Origin: Tamarix chinensis | Lineage: Eukaryota; Streptophyta; Magnoliopsida; Caryophyllales; Tamaricaceae | Length of the DNA stretch: 64,000 nt | Assembly (NCBI GenBank): GCA_030549775.1 | Contig: CM060174.1 | Coordinates: forward strand, 17,037,193-17,101,192 | Direction: 5' to 3' | Shown here: positions 37,010 to 48,054 of the stretch, piece after piece | How the letters are laid out: each line of letters opens with the position of its first letter | Position numbering within the stretch: the first letter of the stretch is position 1 | Made by a program: the position numbers and the translations under genes | Notes under the pieces: generated by a model | What the model saw: the letters and a program-made list of their open reading frames with translations, nothing else | What the model was told of the DNA's origin: nothing | Databases searched by the model: none

Positions 37010-37840
37010 TCACAAAAATTACTAAAATACCCCTTATTTGTAAAATTACCAATTCATCCCTTTTTATTTACCAAATTACCATATTACCCTTCATGTTTGC
37101 ATAATTACCAAATTACCACTTGTATTTGTTAGACTACCAAATCACCGACTTTACCCCTCATACATGTTAAGATAGTGAATTAACCTTTCGGTTGGTTGCC
37201 CTTTGTGCTTGTTTAAATTACCAAATTACCCCTTAGGTTTATTATGTTACTAAATCACCCTTCTTACTTACTTCATTTACCAGATTGCCCATCTGGTTAG
37301 TTAAATTACCAAATTACTCCTGTTACTTATTAAATTAACAAATTGCCCTTTTGATGGGTTAAATTACCAAATTGCCCTTCTTAGTTATTAAAATTACCAA
37401 ATCCCCTTTTTGGTTAGTTAATTTACCAAATTACCCTTCTTACTTATCAAAATAATCAAATTTCCCTTTTAGTGGGTTAAATTACCAAATTACCCTTCTT
37501 AATTATTATAATTACCATTTTTCCCCTTTTACTTACAAAATTACCAAAATACCCTTCTATTATGCCAAATTACCAAAATACCCTTCTCCTTTATTAAATC
37601 ATAATTTTACCCCCCCTTTACTTTACAAAATTACCAAAATACCCTTCATTTATGCCAAATTACCAAATTACCATTCTTCTTTATTAGTTTACCACATTAC
37701 CTTCTTACTCACAAAAATTACCAAGTCATCCATTTTCTATGTAAAATTACTAAAATGCCCTTCTTACTTATTCATTTGCCATTTTACCCCCTTTACTATT
37801 ATAAGTTACCATTCCACCCTTATTATACCAAATTTACTAA
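37010..37840 (-). repeat. TACCAAATTACCCTT tandem array
   Basis: About 25-30 degenerate units of roughly 28-33 bp, each containing AAATTACCAAATTACCCTT or a close variant. The same array occurs in opposite orientation at 62110-63010 (GGGTATTNTGGTAATTTTGTA), inside LTR H. This marks B and H as one LTR subfamily. Confidence 0.88.
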
Positions 37841-39167
37841 ATTACCCTCACCACATAAAATATTAATATACATCATCCATATACATCATCCAACACCACC
37901 AACTATTATCATTTATCATTAATTCTCCTTAGCACCCACCAGACATCCTTATTTAGCCATACCCTTTCTCACAAGGAAATTACCAAAATGCACATAAGGC
38001 TCATATTAACATTATCTATGCAATAAATTGCCACATTAGCATATTTTATCATATATATGTATTTAACATTATCATTAGCAATAAGGCTCCTTCCTTAAAC
38101 ATTATTTCTACACATGACAGATAAATTCACATGCTTTTCTTTTCATCAACCAACATATGCCACTAATTACTTTATACTTAAGAACATACATCAGACATAT
38201 AAATATATTAAAAACCCTAATGTGTTAGTATACGTATATCCACACATTTTAGTAGGGTATAATGGTTACCTTATTTTTAACAATAATCAAAGCTTACCAG
38301 TAGCATAGTTAAATGTTTGAGCTTTGATTAGTAAAAATTAATACCTACAAATAATATCAACATTTATCATATTAGGAGTAGAAAATCAAAGGAATAAATT
38401 CTATCAAAACCTTAATCAAATACATACTAATATTAACTATGCTTATACCTCAAACTTAAATAAGATTTGGCTAAGAGGGATAAAGGACTCATGCTGCATA
38501 AGCAGCATAAGTTTCATGCAAGAATGAAAGGGAGAAGGGCTCAAAGAGGGAGAAGTGGATCGAGTAGGGGATTTGGGAGTTGAGTGGAGGGCTTGTGCTG
38601 GGGATTTTGAGTGGTAGCTAGTGTAGGCATGGAGTAGAGGTGTAGGTGTTGGTTGTGGATCGATGAAAAACGGCTCAAGGAGGTAGAGATGGTGGTTGCA
38701 AGGCTGGGAAAATGGGACGAAGGTTGGGAGGAGGAAAAGAAGGAAGGGGAAAGAAGATAAGAAGGGAGGGTTATAGGGGGAATTTCGGCTAAAGGGAGGG
38801 AGTGGGGTGGTAGAGAAGGTGTTAGGGAGTGGGTTGGTGGCTTTAGAGGTGATATAAGAGGAAGGAGAGTGACGGACGACAGCGGTGTAGGGTGGAGGCC
38901 GAGAAGAAAAGGAAAGAAAAGGAACGTAAGGGTAAGTGAGGGTGATGGGGTAGTGCAGGGAGGTTGAAGGTAAGTCAAGGAGGTGGCTTCGGTGGTTAGC
39001 TAGGCGGCAGAGGTGATGGTTGATAGTGGTGGAGAAAAAATAGGGGAAGAGGAGAAGAGGTAAGGAAGGGAGAAAAGGGGAGATTTGCAAGGAAAGGGAG
39101 GCTTGAACTAGGAGGAAAATAAGCAGGAGAGAAGAAGAAAAAGAAAAGGTAGGAGAGAGGTTGTTGG

Positions 39168-40037
39168 TGATGTAGGAGCATACATTGAACATAATGATTG
39201 TCATATTCATTCTAATCCTCAAGGTAAGGAAGATGATTTAGCTTTCTTAATATTGGAGCCTATCATGTTTAATATTCTTGATAATTCTAATATGCTTGAC
39301 ATTAAAAGCCATTCAAGTTATTCTTGTAGGTATGTTACATATTTGCAAGAAGATGATGTTCATACACATTGATGTGTACAAGTACTCCAAGGCATGTAAG
39401 GCTATGAAATACATGGGATGATACGTTACAACAAGAGATAAAGTGATGATATTCATTATTTATATAAACTTGTTCTAAACCCTAACCCTAAGTATATTTT
39501 ATGTAAGTTAGGGTATAGCTATAATTTCATGTATGTATCTTAGTCAGCTGTATAGCTTTGTAATATTAATCCTTAGTATCATTTAACCAATGATATTATG
39601 CATTGGATTAAGGTTAATATGGGCTTAATTCAACCATGATTAATGGGCTGAATTAAGGAAGAAAACTTGGCTTGTTTAAGCTAGTCACCACCGAGCTTCC
39701 TTCTCCTATATATACCCTTTTGTGTGCAACATTTGTAAGCAGATATTGAATGAGAATTTTAATCAAACTTTGAGAAAGAGAGCTAAAGTCTAATCCTCCC
39801 TTTTGGGTTTACATTGAGCAAGGAAAATATGGGATAATCCTTCCTCAAATCTATCCTTCATTCGACACCTATGAAGTTCTTCATATCTTCCGAATACACC
39901 TTCAACTTGTATCTTCAAGTTCTTCGTCCATAATCCACCAATTCACTTCATTTCTTTTGCATTAGATTGTGGGTTAAAGCTTCTAATACAAAATTTTGAT
40001 CCAACCTTTTGTTAAATTGATAAAAAAAACCACATCA
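39168..40037 (+). mobile_element. 870-bp solo LTR of another family
   Basis: It begins TGATGTAGGAG and ends AACCACATCA, giving terminal inverted repeats TGATGT/ACATCA. A perfect 5-bp target duplication gttgg flanks it (39163-39167 and 40038-40042). A TATA-like box CTATATATACCC lies at 39706-39716, and a plausible transcribed leader follows. A frame of 67 codons is open from the second base of the LTR to a TGA at 39370-39372. I cannot assign the family further; TG...CA ends, 5-bp duplication and promoter fit an LTR retrotransposon. Confidence 0.85.
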
Positions 40038-40909
40038 GTTGGCATAGCCGGCTAGGTGGTTGTGGTTATAGGTAGTAGGGTGGCAGGTTGTAGGGAAAGG
40101 GAGAAGGAAAGGGAAGGCATGCAGGGGAGGGTTTTAGGGTTATTGTGCTTGAAAATGGAAGGGAAGGGATGGGGATATGGAGTAGGACCATAGGCAGTAA
40201 TACCAGGTGGTAGGGCAAGTTGTAGGCGGCCATGGCATATAGCATGAAAGGAGAAGGAAGGAGGAGGGAAGAGGAAGAAGAGAAAAGAAAAGGTAGGCCT
40301 ACTAGGCAGAGGAGAAGGGAAGATGGTCGGCCCGTGCAAGTGAGTGAGATAGGGAAAGAAAAAGGAATTTGGGTTGGCCCAACCTGGGAGGAGAAGAAAG
40401 GAAAAGAAAGAGAAAGGGGAGACAGGCTGGACTATATGCGGGGAGGAGGAAGAGGGAGAAAGGGGGTAGGTTGGTGGCCCGACGAGAGGGAGGAAGGAAG
40501 GACGCAGGCTCGGCGGTGCAAATGGGAAAAGAAGAAAATGAAAATGAGGGAAAGAAAAAGGAAGAAAAAAGGAAAGGGGAAAAAGGAGAAAAATAAAATA
40601 AAATAATTTTTGGAATAATGGTATTTAATAATTTTGATAGATAAATTAATTTAATAATTTAATTTATTATAATTTAATATATTGGTTTAAAAAGGGTATT
40701 TTTAGTAAAATATTATTTTGAAAATTTATTTAAATAAAATGAATATGATAAAATAAAAAAATATTTATTTTAATATACTAAATATTCATATCCATTTTTA
40801 TATACTCACAAATCCACAAAATTATTAAATTAAATAAATTTAAAAATTCAATTATCCCAAAAGAGGTTTATTTATTAACCTCTAGGTTTTAAATTTTTAG
40901 GGTATTGCA

Positions 40910-41440
40910 TATTGAACTCAGGATCCCCCACTATTATAACTGATGGATCAAAAATATCTAGGGAAACATGTACCTAACCACTATTATTCGTTGGTAAATC
41001 GGTCTCTAGGACACCCTACACCTGGCCGTTATTATGCCAGTAGATTGATTTAATACTAAGTGTGACGGTAACATCCCCGAAGTATACTACTTTTGCTTCT
41101 GCTAATTTTTAAATAAAATTAAATTTTCCATTAGTAAATTTTGGGGGTGTTAGAATGAAGCCCATAAGGAGGAGGAAAAAAAATAAGGAAGAAACAAAAA
41201 TAGTGAGAAAAGGAGAAAAAGAAAAAAAATTGAAATTTGTGGGATTATAGGTCGGATTTTGGGATAGATTAATGGTAATTGTGTAAATAAATAAAATTAT
41301 TATATTTTGCCTATAAATTATTCTAGACTAAATAATTAAAACACAATCTTGGAATTAGACTAAAAAATAAATGTAAATTTTTTTATTATTTTTATTATGA
41401 TTATATATATATTATCATTATATTTTTTTGGGGTATTACA
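40910..41440 (-). mobile_element. LTR A continuation with an inverted segment
   Basis: 40910-41055 continues LTR A on the minus strand (the 'ggatcccccactattataac' type module region). 41056-41151 then matches the long-LTR 3' terminus in the plus orientation, ending 'ttttgggggtgttaga'. 41152-41440 is AT-rich and ends GGGGTATTACA, as the 5' end of a minus-strand LTR would. So about 100 bp of plus-strand LTR end sits between two minus-strand pieces. Confidence 0.6.
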
Positions 41441-42761
41441 CTAAATCCTTTCCCATCAAAATATGTTTAAAGCTTGGCATGATGATGGAAGAGCCTGTTT
41501 CCCTGAAAGTTGTTAATGTTCTTGGCCACTTGGCTCTTTTATTTCTTTTTCTATAAACCCATCCACCCTGACAATGTGGACATTGTCAAACATTAATAAG
41601 GGGAGGATATATCATTAGTTTTTTATCTTGTAATTTTATCCTTAATGAAGTAGTAACATTTTGCCTAATGTTATTTTTCCTCTGTATAGTTCAATTGTTT
41701 TTTTTTCCATGATGACTGCTATGACCAATTCAGCAAGTAAGGTAGCTTCATTACACACCTTGCTTAACTAAGTATTGAGGTGATGAATTACCACTCACCC
41801 AATTACTTGTGCATATTTTTGAGTCCCTCACATTTAATTGATCAAACATGTGGTGAACCTTATTCAAAATAATCAATCTAATTCAATGAGTCCTTATGAA
41901 ATATGTTGATCTTCTAGGTAAAAATTTTGTCAAAACATTTTTTTTTGCCTAGCATATACCAAAATTTATCAAAACACTCAGATATCCTTTGGAAGGATCT
42001 TAAGATTATCTTTATGAAGCTTTCATTAGACCTAGCACATAGGTGAAAGATCATTCGATTAAGGTAATCTTAGTAGAAAGTTTTAGGAAGCTTGCAAATA
42101 ACTTTTTTGCATTAGTATTATTAAAAATGTTTGTGGGAAATAACCCTAACAAGTAAAATTTTAGCTATTAATAAGAAAAAGACATAGCAATGATAATATA
42201 ATAGGGAGATTCAATGCCCACAACACCTAATAACTAGGGGCACCTACATGAGAACCATGTGAGCACTTGCGTCAAACAATGTAGTAGGGTGACAAGCTTG
42301 CTCAAACACTTCTAAAATAAGTGTCATGATGGAGTAACTGGGCGTACTTATCTGAGAACTAGTTGTACACTCACGTCAAAATATCTTGATAGCCTGAGGA
42401 AGCGCAATTTCTACATTATTAAAAAAAAAACCTTTGTACTACAATACAACATAGATAGATGAACTAATATAATTTAGAGTAGAACATCTAGTTACACAAC
42501 TGACTTGAGGAGCCTATAAGGTCTAGTAAGGTGATATGAAGTGAAATCCTAATAATTTCCTTCCACAGAAGCACAATGCTAACATTTTTAGCAGATTTCA
42601 TATATATGAGGGAAATTTTCAAGTTTGTAAACTTTTTTTGGACAATAGAATTGAGGCTTGAGAATTGCTTTATTATTTCTATGTCAAAAATACTTATGGG
42701 AATCACATTATTTTTGTCACTAAGTTGCTTAGGGAAAGCCACAACATAAATTTGGGGGAGT
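41441..42761 (+). other. Tat/Athila-like 3' UTR with polypurine tract
   Basis: This 1.3 kb stretch holds no gene that I recognise. It ends with 'acaacataaatttgggggag' (42741-42760), a Tat/Athila-style polypurine tract, directly followed by TGATATGAG, the expected start of an LTR. A minus-strand frame at 42488-42742 is most likely chance. I read the stretch as the 3' untranslated part of a second Tat/Athila-lineage element whose genes are not in the window. Confidence 0.55.
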
Positions 42762-43242
42762 TGATATGAGTTGAATTGTGCAGATTAAAGGACCCAATGA
42801 GTGCACTTTTGTGCATGATTCTTGTTACATTTGGAAGTCATAGGTTGTGTTCCTAATAATTTTTCCACGCTTTGAGCGTTCATATGACGCGCATGAACTT
42901 AATATGAAAAGAGTCTGAATATCCTATGAAATGAGAGTGTTATTCATACTCTCATGTCAACTAACAAACTTAGCTAACTTTACTTAACTTGGTTGTAAAG
43001 CATGTACAAGTGCAGTATGAAAAGAAGCTAAAACTCAGTAGAGTCGAGCGACATTTACACACAACTAATACAATAGAATTACTCCCAACATAATTTTTTA
43101 TACACACCACAATAAACTTCACACTTAGCCGCGAAAGAGAATAACCAAATCTCTAGTTTTGGCTATATTCACCAAGGGACAATTGGAGGATACAACCACC
43201 TAAAGTAGGGCTAACTGACACTTGTCTATTTTTGTGTGTTGC
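42762..43242 (+). mobile_element. Tat/Athila-like LTR D, part 1
   Basis: It starts TGATATGAGTTG after a polypurine tract. It is cut at 43242 by a solo LTR with target duplication gttgc and resumes at 47526. It contains no coding sequence. Parts 2 and 3 are at 47526-48054 and 52025-52057. Confidence 0.65.
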
Positions 43243-44839
43243 TGAAATGCCCCAAAAACTTCTAATTTTAAATACTATATTTAAATAAGATTTTCTTAGG
43301 AAAATTATTTGAAAAAATTATTTTTACTTAAATAAAAGGAAATTAATTATAGGAAATCAAGAAGAAATTTATAAATATTTTAATAAGGAGAAATTTGGGT
43401 ATTTTAGCTAATTAAATATTTTATTTTAGAAATTAATAAAATAAATTATTTTATTTAAAGTATGATGGATAAAATATTTTCAAATTAATATTAATTTTAT
43501 AAATAATTTAATTGAAGAAAATTAGGGTGTGTTGCTAATTGAAATGGAATTTATGAAAAATCTTTTAAAAATCCTAATTTAGCTTTAAAAAGGATTTAAA
43601 TATTATTTTATTTAAATACTATTATTTTTAAATATCCCAAATATTTTAATTTTTTTATTTAACCCAACCCTCCTATTTTTCTCTTTTTCTTTTCCCCTTT
43701 TCCTTTTTTTTCTTCTTCCTTTTCCTTTCTTTTTTTTTTCCTTACCTTCCCCGAATTGGGCCTGTCGCGTCGGCCCAAATCTTTCTCTCCATTCCTTTGG
43801 CGTGGGTTGTTTCCCACGGCCCAGAATCTCCTCATTTAACTCCGCGCCTCGTTTCCCTCTTTTATCCATCGAAACACTGTGTTTTGCCCCATGACTTTAA
43901 ATTTTGTCGCCCGGTTCGCCCTCCTCTCTTTTCTTTTCCTTCTTTTCTTTCCCCCAAACTGCCGGTCCAGCCTACCTTTCTTCCTCCTCCTTCCTTCTTC
44001 TTCCCCGATGCTGAACCTGCAACCTCCACCCTCCCCCGAAAATGGCGTTGTCGGCCACACGTGTCGTGACCGACCTTTTTCCCGCCCATTCTCTTCCCCT
44101 CAATGCACACTCTAATTTGAACTACCCCACTACCCTTTTCTTCTCCACGTTTTCCCCCATTTTCCCTTGCGAAGGTCGGGCACGATTTGAAATCTTGCTG
44201 ACCGATCAACACCATAACCGCCCCATTTCTCACCGGCTTTAACCTCTTAGTAACCTCCAAAACTCGAGCATACCCTCCATCACTATAAATACCCCTCGTA
44301 TGGCCTGGTTTCAAGATTTTTTTTCCCAGAACCCTAAGTACAAGTCTGTGCACCACCGCATCTTTAGACGCATTGTTCTCCACCATTAGCCAACCTTGCC
44401 ACCTGTTCTTTCTGCCAAACTCTTCCCTACAACGCCCTCTAATTAATTAAACCATTCGCAACCTTCGATTCTACTAGCACGGGACTCCATAATCGTGTAA
44501 AGTTTGCTAGTCCTCTCGCTAGAACTTTTACCCTGAAACCTTAAACCACCGCCCACCCCCACATCTGCCGCTTCTACCACCCTCTGAACCAATCAAAAAC
44601 CCCATCTAATCCTCCTCCACTAACCCATAACCTTCCTTTCTTTTTCTCCTTCTCCTTCCCTCTTTTTCCTCATTTTTGCCTCCTTTAGATCACTTCTCCG
44701 ACCACCTCCGGGCACCACTACCGATGCCACCCATCCCCGCCAACTGAAGGTGAAACCCTAGACCTTCTTAACCCTTCCTTTCCATTTATTGAGAATTATT
44801 TTGCTTTTATCCTAAAATTTTAATGTTAAATCGATTTTA

Positions 44840-44886
<47 letters not shown>

Positions 44887-45275
44887 CAGCTGTAACTTAA
44901 TTGATAAATTTTTTTGGTAGGTTTGGGAGTATTCTTGAGTTAGATAAATTATGATTCTTGAATTTTGGTTATTTAATGGATTTATTACATGTTTACTATT
45001 ATGATCAATATTATTATTATTAGTATAATTACCTATTTAATATTATAATTACTTAATGAGGGCCGAGACCTTAAATTTTAATTATTTCTCGCACCCTTGT
45101 ATTTTATTACTATTATTAACATTATTTTCTATTATTAATATTATTATGGTTATTATTTTTACTAATTTAATGTTCTTATAAGTATATATATTACTAACAC
45201 TATTATTATTATCATTGAACAGTAACTTTATTATATGGGCAAGCTCGAAATCCCACTTTATGATTTTAAGATTTA

Positions 45276-45321
<46 letters not shown>

Positions 45322-47525
45322 TTACTAATGTTAGTATTATTTATAATATTTTATTTTAGTAATATTATCATCATTATTATTATTATCTTTACCAATATCA
45401 TTTTGGGTGAAGGGTAGAAACCCTTATACCACCATTCATTTAAGCTACAATAGTATTTTATTAGTAGGTTAGTAGTATTTTGTATAATCAATTATATTAT
45501 AATATTATTTTAATTAAAAACCAAATATTAGGATAAGTTAGTGAATAATAATATTTTTAGGAGGGAGTCTAATTTTAGCTTTTCCCTTATAATAGGTGAA
45601 ACGAGTCAAAGCCGTAAGGAGGCATAGGAGCGTGCTCCAAGACAAGTGTCGTTTTAGGTAAGGGTGTTACTAAGGTCATTTGTGAGTTTGTATGCATTAT
45701 GTGCTTCATATGCCATGTATTCTATTTTTATCATTATTAATTATTTCGTATGTGGTATAAAGTGGAGTTGACGTATATTGATATGAATAAATTGTGGCAT
45801 GAGAATTATGTGTATATTTATATTATTATTATTGTATGATGTGGCCTTAAGACATACATGTTAGGGTTGTAAAATAATGATGGGGAGTGTAACAATGTTG
45901 TGTTAGGGTTTACATGAAATGGCATGATGTTAGGGTTTGCATGGAAACACGTCTACGTGGAGCTAGGGTTTGTATATGAATCAAGGTTTGCATGGAAGCA
46001 TGTCTACGTGGAGTTAGGGTTTGCATGGGAGTGTGGTATATGTGGAGCTAGGGTTTGCATATGAATTAGGGTTTACATGGAAGCGTGGTCTACGTGAAGC
46101 TCGGGTTTGCATGGAAAAATGTCTACGTGGAGTTAGGGTTTGCATGGAAGTATGGTCTACGTGGAGCTAGGGTTTTATATGAATTAAGGTTGCATGGAAG
46201 TGTGGTCTACGTGAAGCTAGGGTTTGTATGTGAGTTAGGGTTTGCATGGAAACATGTCTATGTGGAGTTAGGGTTTGTATGGAAGTGTGGTTTACATGGA
46301 GGTAGGGTTTGCATGGGGACTAAGGTTTGCCTAGAGTTAGTCATGCATATCTGGGCAAATGTTTGTGAATAAAATATTTAAGACACTAATATCCTGAAGT
46401 GGAAGATATTGAGACGGGACTAGCCGATCCACCGGTTAAGAATAGTGGTTAGGGTTTTACCCTATATGTTACCGATCCACTAATAATAATAGTGGTTAGG
46501 ACATGAGTCCTATATGTGACCGGCCCACTGGTTATAATAGTGGGGGATCCCGAGCTCAATAAAAACAAACCAAAGTTATTAATGCTCTTAAAAGATATTA
46601 ATCACTTACAGTGGAACAACATGCGAGCAGAAACAAAGGTGAGCCACCGGTCAGGAATAGTAGTTAAGGTTGTACCCTATATATGACCGATCCACCAGTA
46701 ATAATAGTGGTTAGGGCATGATGCCCTATGTGTGACCGGCCCACCGGTTATAATTGTGGGGTGTTCCTGTACTTGAGTGGATTGATAAAAGGGCATGGTG
46801 TGTATCGATTTTTGATAAAAAAAAAGGTTGAATAATTAATTTGGATCTTTTTGGGCCTTATGTGTGGGTTTGTTGATGACAGGCTATGGATTCTCTATAC
46901 GCTTTTATGTACTATATATGTGGTTTCGAATTGTATGTTAATTATTATCCTGCATGATTTGATGTATTTATGTGTTGACCTTAGTGCTCGGTTACCTTAC
47001 TTAGTACGTAGCGTACTGATCACCTTTTTCATGGGTGCTGCTCATTCCCACGAGCAGAAGGCCCTTTCTGACTTTGTGTAGGTGGGCGAGACATCTATCG
47101 GGGCTGTGTGTTGAGCTTGTTTTAGTTCAATGTTCGAGAGTTGTAGCCATATTTACTCTTTATGTGATGTATTTCCTTTTATTAGTTCTTTTGTATCGGA
47201 TTTATCCATTTTGATATATTACCTTGTATTGAGTATTTCAACTGAATATTTTATCGGTTGTAAGCTTATTTTTCTTTTGGAAATGAATTATAATTCTTTA
47301 TGCGTACTCTAATTTTGTTTTACAACTGAGTTTAGTTTGTCTTAACTTATAATTGATCGTTAATCTTTTCTTTAGCCTTAGCACTTAGTAGTGAAACGGT
47401 AAAAGAGAACCGGTTTGGTACTAAGTGTGGCGGTAACATCCCCAGAATTCACAGGTTTTAATTTAAATATTTCTATTGTAATTTATTCCGCTTTAAAAAA
47501 AATGTGTGAATTTTGGGGTGTTACA
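43243..47525 (+). mobile_element. Solo long LTR, 4.28 kb, plus orientation
   Basis: The start is TGAAATGCCCC and the end is TTTTGGGGTGTTACA at 47525. The flanks are perfect 5-bp duplications, gttgc at 43238-43242 and at 47526-47530. It has the same internal order as 28413-33526: AT-rich lead, polypyrimidine zone (43660-44760), (TTA)n at about 44838-44886 and 45276-45321, a tandem array (45890-46340), CCGATCCACCGG modules (46420-46760) and a conserved 3' region. There is no internal region, so it is a solo LTR. Confidence 0.95.
45890..46340 (+). repeat. TAGGGTTTGCATGGAAG-GTCTACGTGGAG tandem array
   Basis: About 10 units of roughly 40-50 bp combine TAGGGTTTGCATGG(A)A with GTCTACGTGGAGC. Most units carry one or two TAGGGTTT strings (telobox AAACCCTA on the minus strand) and TACGTGG. 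Frames open across it (46085-46372) are repeat artefacts. Confidence 0.88.
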
Positions 47526-48054
47526 GTTGCAGCTTATAAAAACTGATTGGTTCAAAGCAATGGGAAGCGGTGAAGAAAAATTGAGAATCAAAAATCGAGA
47601 GTAGAAGAACAAAAAAAAAACTCTATGGGAGATGAGTGTGAACAAGCTACATTGAGTGAGGAAGAAGTAGAAGGAGAGTTTAGGCTGGATAGGGGTTGGG
47701 TTACCATGATCTACCCATTCCCTTCCCTTCCTCATTTTTGCTATTTACTTTTGATTAGCTTGATTAAATTTAGCATAAACTAAGTTTCTTTGTTGGGTGT
47801 GGATTGATTGATCATTATGTTGTAATCTATGACATTGTAGTTACATTTAGTTTATTTGCTATTTCATTTCATTGAGCATACATGTTAAAGTGTTGAATGT
47901 CCACCACATTAAGAGCTCAAATGAATTCTATATTAACTGTCATACTAAGTAGAACTAAGGATCACAAAGTGGTGACAAAGTTAGCACTAAAAAGTGATAT
48001 GGCATTTCCATTAACCCTTTAGATCTCATTATGTGACACTACCATAGCCCATGC
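47526..48054 (+). mobile_element. Tat/Athila-like LTR D, part 2, with TATA box
   Basis: This continues LTR D after the solo LTR. A good TATA box occurs at once ('gcttataaaaactg', 47531-47544), so the solo LTR landed just upstream of the core promoter. The rest is AT-rich and non-coding. It ends at the target site catgc (48050-48054) of the next solo LTR. Confidence 0.65.

Larger units (their letters stand above)
35226..40909 (-). mobile_element. Solo long LTR B, nested, minus orientation
   Basis: It starts TGTAACACCTC at 35226 and ends GGGTATTGCA at 40909. The flanks are tatta (35221-35225) and tattg (40910-40914), a target duplication with one mismatch. LTR A sequence reads across the join, so B inserted into A. 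Its size is 5684 bp, or about 4.8 kb without the inserted 870-bp solo LTR at 39168-40037. It contains a tandem TACCAAATTACCCTT array (37010-37840) and a purine-rich zone (38500-40600). Long frames at 38443-39222 and 40052-40606 are composition artefacts. Confidence 0.85.

Noticed and set aside
38443..39222. 259-codon minus-strand frame and its overlapping partners
   Set aside because: Antisense polypyrimidine translation in LTR B. It crosses the boundary of the inserted solo LTR at 39168, so it cannot be a conserved gene.
40232..40606. Lys/Arg/Glu-rich frame that looks like a nuclear protein
   Set aside because: AAG/GAG-rich purine tract of an LTR; low complexity and no start context.
42488..42742. 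Small minus-strand gene of 84 codons
   Set aside because: AT-rich 3' UTR of an LTR element on the other strand; no recognisable motif or start context.
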